Assembly: GCA_026419785.1 (NCBI GenBank)
Contig: JAODTK010001087.1
Location: forward strand, 62,001-126,000
Reading direction: 5' to 3'
Origin: Sclerodactyla briareus
Taxonomy: Eukaryota > Echinodermata > Holothuroidea > Dendrochirotida > Sclerodactylidae
Length of the DNA stretch: 64,000 bases
Shown: positions 10,825 to 23,880 of the stretch, in pieces
Position numbering within the stretch: the first letter of the stretch is position 1
Layout of the letters: every line of letters begins with the position of its first letter
Made by a program: the position numbers and the translations under genes
The notes under the pieces: generated by a model
Database searches by the model: none
The model's input: only the letters and a program-made list of their open reading frames with translations
Told to the model about the DNA's origin: nothing

Positions 10825-12408
10825 CTCGTTGATACCTAGTACAAAAGTGCCTTCAACTTTCTACGCGCTATCTGGCTATCACCCGTGCACTCCTTTCCAT
10901 GAACAGGCATCCAGGCAGAGCTGGGCTAACCCGTTACGTAACCGGAGTAATTCTTCAGAACGGGCACCAGGTTGCTGTATCAGTGGGTGACCTCATTTAA
11001 AGTCCTCTATTCCATCGACGGGGACACGCTTTACAATATCTGAAATTTAGAAATTAGACCATTACGATGAGGCTTCGAATTCACAGAATACTTTAGTCTG
11101 CCAGAATGTTGACTTAAAAGTCGTGACTCGTAAGTTTACTTACTGCAGAGTACCGGCTATACCGCTGAACTTTTGGCAATACACTCGGTCACCTTGTCGG
11201 CTCCGTACAGCCTTTACACAAATTGCAGCTGTGTTGGAAGCCGTGTTAAAGTATCCACTGTTGCTGTTCGCTATGTTAAACGGTTGCTATGGTAACCTGC
11301 TATAATAACAAAGTTGGAAAGGTCACTCACTGATGGTAACATTTGATGGAGTATCCAAGGTGTTGGAAGTTCCACGCAGAGTGTAAACCAAGGAGGAACT
11401 GTATGAACTAATATGGGCAAGAATGCAAAATGCACTCTTCTTCCGAAAGTATTTATAAGCGGAGCCTATTCTGCGAAGGATTTGACTTTGAAGCCTCATG
11501 TACAAACTACGTAAACACCAGTACACCTCTCAAGGTTAGGTCAGGAGCCGTGGAATGATGAGTGAATATGAAAAACAACATATATAACTTGGCATAGAAC
11601 GATTCCCAAGAGCTCATGACAATGTTAATACCATATTCTTAGAGTTGATTTGATTGACAGAGAATATCAATAGGCCTACAATGACAATTTCGTCTGAGTT
11701 AAAACACATGACTTTCTATGTTAAAAACAAAACAGAGGAGCATGTTGTTACTCAGTTACATTACCTTTTGTTGGGTGTTTGTCTTCACATTGCTTGAGCA
11801 GTGTTAAGCGATCACAAAATTTAGCCAATGAACACCTGCTAAACACTGTACAATTTAGCAATTAGGAACATCTGGTGGAGTGATGCACATAATGTTTTAT
11901 GTTGTCGAGTGATATGACGGAATAAATACGCTCCACATCAGTGTCCAGGATTTGAACAAATTTGTAAACACTCTATTGACCATTCTTCCAATTCACTAGA
12001 TGAATTCATCATTGAGACAGTTCGAAATTACGTGCGCTTGCCAGAGTTGAACATACATGTTGAAAGTGTGTCTGTTGCAGTTTCTCCTCGAAATGTTTCC
12101 GGTAGCAGCCATTGAAAATGAACCGATTATCGCGGATTTGTTTCTCATTTCATGACATATTTGTTCCAACAATGAATCATGGAAACCCACAACAATGTGG
12201 ATTTGAGTTGAGTTTGTTCCATGCGTTCACGCGCTCTACGGGCAAATACGCAAACACACAGAGGATGGCTTAAATTCCTTCGTGTGTATGCGAGAAGGAA
12301 TGATTTGTGTACTATGTAGCATCAGGGTCAGGTGTACTCGATCTGATTAGATGTGGCTCGATTGGCATCACATGTTCATGTAGATTGTTTGAGCTCGTTA
12401 GCATGATT
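10825..12408. other. No gene recognised
   Basis: AT-rich unique-looking sequence. I saw no exon, repeat copy or RNA gene. Confidence 0.4.
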
Positions 12409-12478
12409 ACTCACTCACTCACTCACTCACTCACTCACTCACTCACTCACTCACTCAATCAATCAATCCAATCAATCC
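12409..12478 (-). repeat. (TGAG)n-(TGAT)n LINE tail, inverted
   Basis: Read on the minus strand, the LINE end at 12479-12700 runs into TGAT units and then about 12 TGAG units. It matches the tail at 8571-8647. Confidence 0.85.
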
Positions 12479-12700
12479 ACTCATGGGCGGCACATGCCTG
12501 TAGGCACCTATCTAGGCCCATCCACCCACTGCTTCCAGTCGCCCGAAGCTACCATCCCCAATTCCCTGAGCTACCCTCTAAGCTGCGCCAACCAATCGGA
12601 TCCCGTTCATACAGGACACGGTGGGTGAGGGGTCCTTCTTAGGGCGACGCGCCAAATGCCTAAGGAAGTGCAGTTGGCGATCGCGGATTCAGGCACTATA
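12479..12700 (-). pseudogene. 3' end of a LINE, second copy (minus strand)
   Basis: The reverse complement matches the 3' part of 8180-8570. Both share a GATTGGTTGGCGCAG-like stretch, CTGGAAGC-G-GGGTGGA, a GGTGCCT word and CCATGAGTG at the end. The frame is broken more heavily than in the first copy. It is only about 220 bases, as expected for strong 5' truncation. Confidence 0.7.
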
Positions 12701-13794
12701 ACCGCCTCCCGGGAACTCTGGCAAGATTCTCACGAACCGGTCTGAATTGTAGTTTATCTCATATTTTAGTTATTCAGTTTAATAATACGAATGGTCAAGA
12801 AAGACCCTACGAACAACCATGGGACCCCTTACCAACCGCCCCATTCCCCAAAAAACAGATATTTGAACATCTTAGTGATATACGGGGTCAAACGTGCATT
12901 AAAAATCTCATTCCAAACCATACATCACAGCAGAGGGTTAGTGAACTCATTAGTCACTCTTCCGCGGAAAAGACATACTCTCAAATGTTCCAATCTGCAA
13001 AAACGTGATACAACGAGCTTGAGATGTGTGTCAACATATAGGTGGTAATTACTTACACTAGGAAATCCAAACGTGGACGTCCGACGAAATGAACGCCATG
13101 AGCAATTTTCGGAAACCTGAATCCAATTAATCGCGAAATTTCGCCTTAGCTAGCCTCCCGCGGGGTCAGATCGATCAAGACGCTTCCATCTTCCTTCTAC
13201 GACAAATCTTAGGCAGGCATTGAATTAACATGGTGGCCTCGCTTTGAACGTTTCATCAACGACGTATCCTTCGAGACATCAATGGATTTCCACAATATTT
13301 TACCACCTGCGGTGGAGCACCTAACAACACTTACGCACACTCTAGCGGAAAATCCAAACCCACTTCCCTATCAGTTTTGCCCCACACTGTTTCTTGAAGA
13401 CTCGAATAGTCGCTATTAATTCGGCCAGCATCCACTTCTGCATTACCAACATTTACAATCATGTCGCTATTCGGAAGACTATGTAAAGATTCGGTGTTGA
13501 ACAATTGCAACATCGTCGGTCGAATTCACCCCGATACAACTTGGGTAATCGTCCGCATTTTCCAAACCTGGGGCCCAGAATCGTTAAGATCGTTTATACA
13601 CTCTAAACAGGAACCAAAATGCTTTGTGAATATTTGACTCTTTCTGGCAACCTATAGCCAACAAAAGCGGACAACTGGAGATTGCACCAGCTCATTATGG
13701 CAACAAATATAACGTCTGCCCGATTTTCCCATTTACCCCAAACAATCAACCAATATTTTTTCCTATACTCTTGATAAGATAGCTACACACTGAA
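12701..13794. other. No gene recognised
   Basis: No exon-like or repeated block was noticed here. Confidence 0.4.
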
Positions 13795-14690
13795 CTTCAA
13801 AAGTTTCCAGATTTGACCTGTCGACCTCATATGACCTCTGTCCAGACCCCCCAAAACATTAGGGTTCCTGTACTCATCATGGGGAACACACTTACAAGTG
13901 AATGGGCTTCATCCATCCGGTGGAGTCGAGTTCATGTTTACACGATAAAATTGGGGGGCCAAAATCTCGACTTTTCACAATTTTTTTCAATTTATGACCA
14001 AATTCACCCCGACCTAACAAAAACACAATAGGGTTACTGTGCTCCCATTAGAAAACTACTGAACAATTTTCAAACCTGATCAAGGCCAAACCTTCCTGGA
14101 ACTCATCGTGTTTTTGGCAAGGTTCTCAGACGTTGACCTCGTGTACCTCAGATAACCCTGACCTGACCAAAACCAATAGGGGTCATGTAGTCATCATGGG
14201 GAAACACATATACCAATATGAGCTCATTCATCCGTAGGGTCGAGTTATTGTTTTACACAGCCAAAATTGGCCAAAACCTCGAATTTTCACAAATTATTCT
14301 ATTTCTTACACAAATACAAAACAACCCCGACCTAGACCCAAAAACATAGGCTTCCTGTACTCTCCCCTAAGAAGCAATACACCAAATTTTCAGCTTGATC
14401 GGACCAACCATTCTGGGACTGATCGTGTTTACAAGTTTTTTCATACTTTTGACCTCTGTTGACCTCCGATCACCTCCGACCTGACACAAAATGATAGGGG
14501 TCAATGTAAACCACATGGGGAGACACTACAAGTATAAGCTTCATCCATTCAGTGGGGTCAAGTTATTTGTTTACAAATTTGGGCGTCAAAGTGCATACAA
14601 CCCACAAACCACACAAAGCAATCACCACACACACACATACATACACCCGGACGCACTGGCCTTAAACTTCATAGATTCTTTTGACTTCGT
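13795..14690 (+). repeat. Tandem repeat, about 320-bp units (family 2, copy 1)
   Basis: Start points rich in TGACC words lie near 13814, 14133 and 14454, about 320 bases apart. Each unit repeats a set of words in order. These are TGACC-T-GACC, then AAAACA-TAGG, GTCATGTACTCATCATGGGGA, a GAGCTTCATCCAT-like block, GGGTCGAGTTATTG and ACACGATAAAATTGG. The last unit runs into a CA-rich tract (about 14627-14650) and GACTTCGTCAAGG. Related units occur at 43300-43840 and 51640-52330, mainly in the opposite orientation. No protein is encoded. Confidence 0.8.
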
Positions 14691-16631
14691 CAAGGAAACA
14701 AAAATGAGGTGTTGGATCACATTTCCTGGCTGGCCTGGTTGGCTAACTTCCCCGAATTGTTAAAGTTGTTTGATAAAACTCATGACAATGACACTCCATT
14801 TTAGAGTTTATGAATACAGAATAAATCAATGAAATGTCCTCTCAAGTAGGTCTGGTCAATGTTTCAGAGTCCTCGTGATGCTAGCCTCTCCGGTCGGTAG
14901 TTTCGCTTCGGTCAACGTAACAATCTGGCAAAGCGTTGCGCTGAGCCATTCCATTCTTACGTTACAGGTATTGTATGGATTCCCGACCCTGCTAGGAACT
15001 AATATACCAAACAGCGGCGAAAAGGTGACAAGGAGCATGTAATTTTGTTTTTTATCACAAGTCGTGAAGATCTATGAATCAGATTGAGAACCTCGTGGCC
15101 TTATTAGTCTTCTCTATATAAGTTCATATGTGTTGACCGTGGGACGCTTTGTTGTGATAGTTCCTACTTACTACTCTTCCAAATAGGAATTCTTTCAACC
15201 AGTTCAAGAGCAGATTGTCATCCCATGCTGGAATATAACAACTTGCCATCGCAATTTTAACGAACATGACCGGGCTTTTGACGTTTTCTGTCGCTCTGCC
15301 ATGTCTTCCCTCCAATAAAAAAACTTATCCGGGTTTTGTGGGATCAGGTAATGTCATTGCTGCCATTGATTGTTCGGTAGGTATTCGACACAGAAAATAT
15401 ACTGAATTGCAAAACCCATCTTTGAGAACCGCCTGCTGCGACATATCAATAGCTGAATTCGCATCCATTGAGACAACAACACCCTAGGAAGATCGCTCCC
15501 AACCGAATCCAATCAAAATGAATTGGCACAGCACAAATTGACTATTTTTGTCGCTGACCGTCTCTTCGTTCCTCTAACATCTACAGTGTACCTCCTGTTA
15601 AATTTCGCATGCTCTGGTGATTTTGTCTTTGTTTCCGTGCTGCTGCTCCTTCATTCAATGACCTTCCTATTTCTGAAAGTTGGCATATAGTGTGAATGTT
15701 TTCAAATCAAGGCAAAACGTCTTCCTCTTCGTCCGGGCCTTTCACCTTTGAGTCTTTTTTCACTCTTGTCAGTGTTTCTATTGTTCTTTAGGAATTCCCT
15801 TTTTTTTGTGAAGTCGCTGATATTCACTTGGTGATATTACGTTTATATCATTTACACATTTTATTATGTGTAGTGTTTAACCCGTTTGATCGAGTCGTTG
15901 TGGTGTGAGAGTTATAAAAGCGGTCTCTCAATCTGGAGGCAGTTGACCAGTATTAATAAAAGCGGTAGATAGCTGCTAGCTACGATAGTTCTTCCTACTG
16001 AGCATAGTCCGACGTATGGTGAGACTCATCACGCCCTTAGCTTTCGTTCACTTTCTCCTTTCTAAATTTGAATAAATTTAATATTCGAGTAGATAAGGAT
16101 GGCAAGTGTGTCGGTAATTCCTCTTTCGTAAATATATACATATGTACTCATTCGCAGTTTCGGAGAGTAGTGGCAAATTTCCCGTTATTTCAAGAACTAT
16201 GCTTCGTTGGTTAGTCGCGCTTAGACTTGAACAAAAAATCGAAGAGGATTGGTTTATTACTGTCAACACTAACAAAAATGCTATTATTAAGGTATGTTCT
16301 ATATATAGCTTCGCCCAATAGATCTATTGACTCTCTACGAAGCTTCTGAATATCTGATCCTGGTCATTGTAAATGCTTGCCATCGTTCACCCGACAGCGT
16401 AAATTGGCATCAATCCATCATTGAAACCTAGAGGTAATGTTCGCTTGGATTAAAAGCACCATTGCCAAAAATAGTCGGATCTGAATTAAAGCACGTATCG
16501 TCGACTTGGCGGTGGAATCAGGAGTTTCGGAATATGTAATTGTCAAAGTCACATAACTCTTGTGGAATGCCTTCATAATTTGCCCTTAATTGATAGATCT
16601 GTCTTTTAGTCGGAGCGAGTGCTGATTTCCT
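14691..16631. other. No gene recognised
   Basis: A frame near 15316-15480 contains VIAAIDC, faintly like a PIF/Harbinger nuclease, but the expected following motifs are absent. Nothing else is recognised. Confidence 0.4.
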
Positions 16632-16716
16632 TTATATATATATATATATATATATGATTATAGCAATATTTATATATATATATATATTTGATATATATCT
16701 ATATATATTATATATC

Positions 16717-16749
<33 letters not shown>

Positions 16750-16768
16750 ATATATATATATATATTTA
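16632..16768. repeat. AT microsatellite
   Basis: A long interrupted (AT)n tract; frames through it are artefacts. Confidence 0.95.
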
Positions 16769-18539
16769 TCAAATAACCTAGTTGACGTGTTGTATGGCAG
16801 AGGTCCCAAGATTACTTTCTTTAGTTGGAAATCTGACCATTTGGAGGCGGGCCGAAATTCTGCTTCACGTCGGTCCACCTTGCTTGAGCTGAAGTGACGT
16901 CCCACAGTTATTCACATATTTCTTTCTTCGTGACTGAGAGACAAGTGACACACCCCAAAGTCACTTTCAAGATAACAACGACCATACTCTGTCTGGTTCA
17001 ACCTGGAACAACCTACATAACGATGACTCACGTCCTGAGAGTCACGCTTATCAGTTTGTTGCTTCCACGGAGGTTCTCATGTCATCTTCACACCCGATCA
17101 GGTCGAAATCAAGAGTGAACGTGTCCGTGTCCAGTTATGGAAACCAAGCATGAAGTGGGCGCTCCAGGTACAGACAGCTATCGTATGACGATCAGAAGGT
17201 TCCTTCGATAGTCTTTGGAGTGAAAGTATGATAGAGTGGTTTTTCCCCAGATTCCACCGGTCATTCTTATCCAATTCACACCCAATTAATTAGAGCGAAA
17301 TTCCATTAAAATTATGACAACCCTCCCTTCAACTGGCAGCCATGATAGTGTGAGCTTCATTCTCGTCTGGATATATGGCTTGCTTCAAAGGCAGTGAAAA
17401 AGATTGTATACATTTGCACGTGCTGTGGATCGTTAAGAAACCTCACATAATGGAAGGGCAAATGAATAACACCCCTGAACTTCGAAATTTTGCAAATTTG
17501 AAGTTCCAACATCCTCTCGCTTTTGCACTATGTGCATCGAAAGTTTAGGTTAATGCGTCACAAGAGGAACCGTATAATTCGCTATTGTGTCATGCTATGC
17601 TGTCATGGTCAATTTTCTGTGCCAGAACCTTGGTATCCCATTTTCGACCAGCTTGCGCGTTGAGTTGCTTTTTAACGTACTTAAGCAACTGAATAGACTA
17701 TTTGCATATATGTCCCAAGGCTCACTGGAAATTTTGATGATTAATCTATCTTATTGGGAATTAAGATCTCTAAAGGTTCCCTCAAAATTGCTTTACAAAA
17801 TCTTTGAGACACATAACACACATAAAATAACGGAGGGTTGACCGTTTTCAAGAATGATGAGCGCACTGCACATTAGTCCGCGCGGCCGGCTGCTTGCTTT
17901 GAGAACAGCAGCACCCCGCACTCTCGTGAAAAATCCGATGGTCTGAATTGAAAAATAAAACATAAATTATTGTCCGATTTGTTGGCATTTTCCTCGATGT
18001 TCACTAATTAGCGTTATAACATATACGTGAACTGATTTTCTGGTGGCGTGAGGTAGGTGTTGGCCTCACATTCCCAGAAAAGAAGAAGAGTTCGATTGCG
18101 CAGGATCTTAACGTTCATATTCGGAAATCATCGTGGTATTCAATAAGTACAGTATTTCATTGTATGGACTGGTGGCTTAGTGTAATCCCCTTTCTGCCCT
18201 TTTCCTGGCTTACAGGGGTCAACTAAAGTTCAAGCTATCAGTATCTGCGTTTTTGACTTTAGATATTGATCCACGACAGCGTTTAGGTTTACAGAGTAAT
18301 TGCTGACTTCTTATTTCTTCATGAGTGAAAATTCAAGGTATTCTGCTTTCTTTCTTGCAGAGTTTCTTCTTCTGAATGAATGTGTGCATCTATCTATTCT
18401 TGAGATCTCTTGTGTGACGGATTAGAAAAATTGCACCGCCTTTGCATTCGAAGGCTTCCTCTTACCCTCGTGATGTCATGAAGGCACTACATAATAACAG
18501 GCCTGCCTCATTTCCACCATCTCATCGACTGAAAATTAG
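16769..18539. other. No gene recognised
   Basis: No motif, exon or repeated block was noticed. Confidence 0.4.
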
Positions 18540-19740
18540 TATGCGGGTTGGATTTTCTTGATATACTAGTCAGAAGAATCACAATCTTCAAAGCCGTGCT
18601 CCCCACTTCCAATTACCTTATATTTACCTCCTGCTGTAGTACGTACTCCTGTCGTTATAGTAGAGGACGCAACCCATTGGTCACAATATCCTTCACCATA
18701 ACCGCCCCCTGGAGCATGACACCTGTCACGTCACGAGAGGATCCAAAATCAACTTGAATCCATTCGTTTCCAAGTGATAAAATAACAACAGGATATAAGA
18801 TGTCATCAGAGAAGATATCGTATTTGTATATTCTATTATTTGTCCGATGGCCTTATACCCACTAACTACTGGCATACATAGTTATTTCCACTTTCCTGCA
18901 ACTCCTCAGATCATAAATCACAGTTACTGATGAGAAGTTATGGTTACCTAGGGTCATTTTCAGATGTTAAAAACCACGCGCGTCGAACCTGGTAAAAAGA
19001 AATCTGTCCTTCACCAAGCCCCTGAAACATGACACCTGCCACGTCACGGAAGGATCCAAAATTTGAATCCATTCGTTTCTATAAAACATGGAAATAGGGG
19101 CATCAGATATGATGATTGCACTTAATAATCTAATTCTATGTGATACTGAGCATCATTACTGGCATTGGCAGCAGTGGGTTTCCTGCAACCTCGTCAGATC
19201 ATAACTAACAGTTACTGATGAAATGTTATGGTTAGCTCGGGTTATTTTAAGATGACAGAGCACGTGTCGATCCTGGTAAATAAGAATTGACCTGGCCCTG
19301 TCCAAATCTCAAGTGGGACTTCCGTCATTAATAGTGTTTTATAATCTGTTATGCCCTTATAAGGCCTCACGGGTTTGGATCATTCACTGATATCCTAATC
19401 AGAAGGGAGTCATACTCTTCAAGTCGTGCTCCACCTCCCCACTTCCACTCACCTTATATTTACCTTCGTGCTGTAGAAAGTACTCATGTCGTTATAGTAA
19501 GGATGTCACCCATTGGCATCAACATCCTTCCACCACGCCCTAAGCCATAATCCCTGGAATGCACGTCGTGATTTCCTCAACATCGTCAGATCATAACTGA
19601 CATTCACTGATGAGTTATGGTTAACTCGGGTCATTTTCAGATGTTGAACAAAGCACGCGTCGATCCTGTTGAAAAAGAATCGACCTGCACCTGTCCAAAT
19701 CTCTAGTGAGGATTTCCGTCGATTTAAGAGTATATCTGGT
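18540..19740 (+). repeat. Complex tandem repeat block
   Basis: One sub-unit with CAGATCATAACT-ACAG-TACTGATGA and GTTATGGTTA recurs near 18899, 19187 and 19579. It is followed each time by a GTCGA-CCTGGTAAA-like word. A second sub-unit, CACCTTATATTTACC then TGTCGTTATAGTA, occurs near 18615 and 19449. A third, CATGACACCTG-CACGTCACG with GGATCCAAAAT and GAATCCATTCGTTTC, occurs near 18716 and 19028. The order suggests repeated duplication of a 300-400 bp block followed by decay. Confidence 0.7.
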
Positions 19741-21224
19741 AGGCCCTATAGTAGCCTTAATAGCTTCAGCTGGTTATTATGGCCGGTACTACGCAGCAAC
19801 ACATCACCATAGCAGAGGCATCAGGTATCGAGAGTTGAAATTCAAATCTCAAAGTGTAGACTGGATCAGCCGGGGTTATAACCCGGGATCCGTCAACCAT
19901 AACCAATGGTTCAGCGCAGCGTTACCGAATGAATGTTTGTTTGATACTTAAAAGTGTATCGGTGTACGAGGAAGAGTGAAACAAAAGAGTTAAACAATTT
20001 AGGACTAATCGCTACGGCGGGTCCTTTGAAAAAGGTCACTGAATTGCGTCATACTAAAGAAATATATGTAAATTAGAAAACAAAACCAAAAATAGATTAC
20101 TAAACGGCACTGCTGACGAAAGTTGAATTAAATATTTGAAAAGAGTGATAGGACTATAACATCAGGTAAAACTGATTGCCCTTGACGTAAACACAACCTA
20201 AATTTCCTTGTTCTGAATCGGCTTTGAAAAGGTCGGCAATTGAATATCATTCCCTGACCTTCAAATATAGTGTTTTAAAAAATCGTTTAGGGAAATTTTT
20301 TTTGTGAAGTTTGCTGAAGCTAGCATGTAATTGTACCACTTCGCAGAACAATAGGCCTATACAATATTCAAATATACCAAGACTACTATATAGTTAGGGA
20401 CTGCCTAGCAACTATGTTTTCAGGTACCGCATGTTACAATGACCTACATTACAAAGTTGGTCACTAATTATGATTCGTTTCCCTACACAAAATTCGGTCG
20501 TTGTTATCAACACAGTCAATTCTTGAACATCTCGGCGAAAGTAAAAAGGGGCCACTCATGATCGACAGAACATACCTACAGGCAATCCTCGTGAAGCTTG
20601 CCTGGCATATTTGTAGTTAAAATCGCCTTAGGCCTCGGTCTGCATCCTTATGCGTATGAATATGACATGGTTTCGGAACCTGCAAAGAAAAAGAAGACTG
20701 CCTATGAAAAAGAACAGAAAGAAGTAAGAAGGGAAACTACTAGGAGAATGGTTTAAACTTTACCTACCACGAAGATCCAATATTCATCCGACGGCTTGTG
20801 AATATGAATGAGCAGAGCTGCTCACGCACGGAGCTATGGATTTTTTCTACGAATCAGACGAGAGCATGAAGAATAAAAGTACTATCTCTGTTAACTTATG
20901 CATATGGAAGTCTCTTTAGGGATTTCTTTTCAAACTAAAAGGTGAGAATTCCCTCGAGGATATTTCTCATCTTCGGTATCTGGAGGGAATTAAAGTTGAA
21001 CCACCAGGCTAGGATTCTACGGTGGTCTACACTAGACGTTCCAACTTTCCGAAATAGAATAATGTCATTTAACCCACTACAATTGATCGCACTGAAGGAT
21101 CTAACATAGGCTATTTCGAACCAAAGTAGCGCGTATTGAGCAGAGAAAATTAAAACCAACAGTGAAAAACAATCCAGTAGTATATACGACAATGCGAATA
21201 GCAGTGTTGTAGTCGAAACCAGAC
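19741..21224. other. No gene recognised
   Basis: Unique-looking AT-rich sequence; no exon, RNA gene or repeat copy noticed. Confidence 0.4.
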
Positions 21225-21515
21225 ATCCGAGACGAGACTAAGACAGAGGGTGCCGAGACCGAGGATAGGAGCACAACTTCGAGACCGGAACCGAGATCAA
21301 GCAAAGTCAGACCAAGACTGAAACGGGTGTTATGAGAGAAAATCCAACCACCAACATTTTCCGATCTGTCTCGAAGCGAGACCGGAAGCATTTCCGAGAC
21401 CAGAAAGGTTCGAAACAAGACCGAGACCGAGACCCTAGGGTGTGGGACAAGACCAGCAAAAAAATGGAGCGAGACCGATCTCGGTCTGGAGTGGATACCA
21501 CGGAGGGTAGGGTCT
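21225..21515. repeat. Degenerate GAGACC(GA) minisatellite
   Basis: GAGACC or close variants recur many times (for example CGAGACCGAGG, TTCGAGACCGGAACCGAG, AAGACCGAGACCGAGACCC and GAGCGAGACCGATCTCGG). The array is old and interrupted by about 70 bases of other sequence. Arg-, Glu- and Asp-rich frames are by-products. Confidence 0.75.
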
Positions 21516-23689
21516 CGGCCAGAGAGAAAGTTAATCAACCTCCTTCCCTCAAGGAGAGTGAGGCAAATGAACCAAAAAGTTGTTCACCCCACACCACAAT
21601 AATCTTACAATATTATCAGCCTAGAAACCAGTGTGGGTCTCCTTGCCCACCATATTTGGCATTGTCTTGCGTTACGCGTACGATCTTCGTCTTTAATCCA
21701 GCCAGCTGAGTCAACACTCAATGTTTGACGTCAGACGAAACAAACCCCCACAATTCCGCAACGATTATTCTGGGGCAGTGCTGGTCCAACGTTTGTCTTC
21801 TCTGCACACTATCAATTGGGAATCCACTGAATAATCAACTGGATATCCGGCCTTATACGCAATTTTCAATACGGACTTCCGTGAGGTCAGTTAATCCTCG
21901 CTCTCGCAAAGAAGTGACCGGAAAATGGCGCAAGAAAGTGACCGGAATGGAACCAACAGCAAAGTGTCAGCCCAAATCGCCACCGTTATCTCCGAGACCG
22001 GTAACATATACGGTGAGGGGACGGACCAGATGTCACATTTCTCATATCTAGGTTTGAGGAGTGATCGTCTTAGAAAAATCCACTGTCGAGTTTCCAACTT
22101 TACTCATTTGCTACGGGAGAACGATATGATCGACAATGCAGTGCAACGACCAGCTCGAGGTTCACGAAGGTCAGGCATTCAGATATTTATTATTTATTCG
22201 GGTATTTTAGATATTATCAGTATATATATATTGCCTATCGTGCGTCGTTAGCAGGTTAGGTTACAGTACTGGGGGAAATAAGGGCGGGAGCAAAATGCAA
22301 TATCGGAATAGTTAATTAGTGGAACGTTATTTTATGTTCCGCTCCTCAATTTCATTCGAAAGGGTCCTGTCAGTAACATTTCCGTAAAGGGCAAATGATT
22401 TATACTAACGTTTCATGTGGGTCTACTTCTTTATTCGATCGCATGGAATAACAGTTCACAAAAAAAAAAAGTTGGGCCACACTGTTATATATGTTCAATA
22501 TACAATTAGGACCTCGATGTTCAAGGGAGCGTTGAGCATTTGAAGGGTTTTAGTTTCCTGTAAGCAACTTCTGGACAAACTCATGTTCAAAGGGGCGCTT
22601 AAATTAATGGTAATTATCATTATCTAAGGATACACCGAGTAACGCCAAAATCCGCACGAAAACAAGAAACGCGTTAACGCATCGCGATTTATGAAAGCCC
22701 GGTGTCCCGTGTCCGTATAGAGAGGTGATGCGAAAGGTCGCTAGAACGTCCAGAATCGAATGGTAATCAACATAATCCGTAACTACATGGCAGAGCAGGA
22801 GGAACCGTATGGTGGGGGAGGAAGAGTCGAGACTGAGTCGAGATATAGCACACTCTCAAATATTTGCAAACTGCAATGGCTTAACTCTTTATTCCTCTGT
22901 GACGGGCAAGAGGGAATTTAGGCAGTAGTGCATTGTGATGTGTGTGCGGTTCGATGGTGACGCTATTGGAAGACTTAAACAAAGAGTTAAGCTCAACATA
23001 GGTCAAAGTCTAACCCAAAAAAGGGGGCATGCGAACTGTGAGGAAGGGCTACATATGCGTTATGTATTGTTCCATATTGTTTTTCCGTGCATGAGGTCCA
23101 AGGTTCAAACCAGATATGCTGGATGAGCTATCTATCTATCTATCTATGGCCTGTGTTCGCTCGGGTTTGCTGGAGTGAAAAAATGGACACAATGTTCATC
23201 GACACGGGGCATTTTTGACTCAAGAAGTCATGGTCAGAGGTCTTTGAAGGGGCACAATAAGCCATAATAATAAATTCATATGCAATGTAGTTTGTTTTAG
23301 AATGGATAGGTGCGTGAAGCCCGTTATAATTTGAAATAGGGAGTGGCAAACAGGTTGGGCGGAGCTACCGTGCAAGGTGTTGGTGGTAAATAGGTCCATG
23401 GACTCCCACGCTCTGTGACCACAAACTTGCTCATCATCATGGATTTGATTAGATTACTGGACGCAAAAGTTCCCGTGAATCCACCGTAAGGTGGACGCAC
23501 ACGAAAGCTTGATGGAACACTTCTAATAGTTAGTAGCCTGCCGACGGTAATGTTTGAAACGCCAATTGATCTTTGTTACAGCCGCCCTGAGGCGTTGAAC
23601 GCATGGAAAATACCTTGCTTCTTTTATGGGGACTAAGAAATCATTGGAAATATTCGGCAGGGGCGCATTATTTTGGCCGAAATTAAGGA
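21516..23689. other. No gene recognised; short (CTAT)n
   Basis: A (CTAT)n run of about four units lies near 23128-23147, shortly after a GGTTCAAACC word at about 23102. That could be the end of a tRNA-derived SINE, but no A box was found. Nothing else is recognised. Confidence 0.4.
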
Positions 23690-23880
23690 ATTTTCGGGCG
23701 ATCACGTAATTTTCGGACGTCATTATACACCTTTGACCCGAGCATTTACGGGCGGACGATTTTCTTTTTCCGTAATCGTTCTGAAGTCATTATAACCTAT
23801 GCCAGGGATCCTGGATTTACGGGCGATACGTAAGGCGTTCTGACGTAATTAACAACCTAGACCCGAGGTCATAGACGAAA
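23690..23880. repeat. Three-unit degenerate tandem repeat
   Basis: Units begin with TTTTCGGGCGATCACG (about 23693), ATTTACGGGCGGACGA (about 23744) and ATTTACGGGCGATACG (about 23816). Each continues to a TTCTGA(C/A)GT-ATTA word and a CCTATGCC or CCTAGACCCGAGG-like end. Period is about 50-70 bases. Confidence 0.65.

Noticed and set aside
15266..15487. Frame with VIAAIDC, possibly a PIF/Harbinger catalytic segment
   Set aside because: The expected following motifs (a THV/THI step and an NRK-x-x-HSIN block) are missing and no terminal repeats frame it.
23080..23150. tRNA-derived SINE ending in (CTAT)n
   Set aside because: Only a B-box-like GGTTCAAACC was found; no A box at proper spacing and no second copy in the window.
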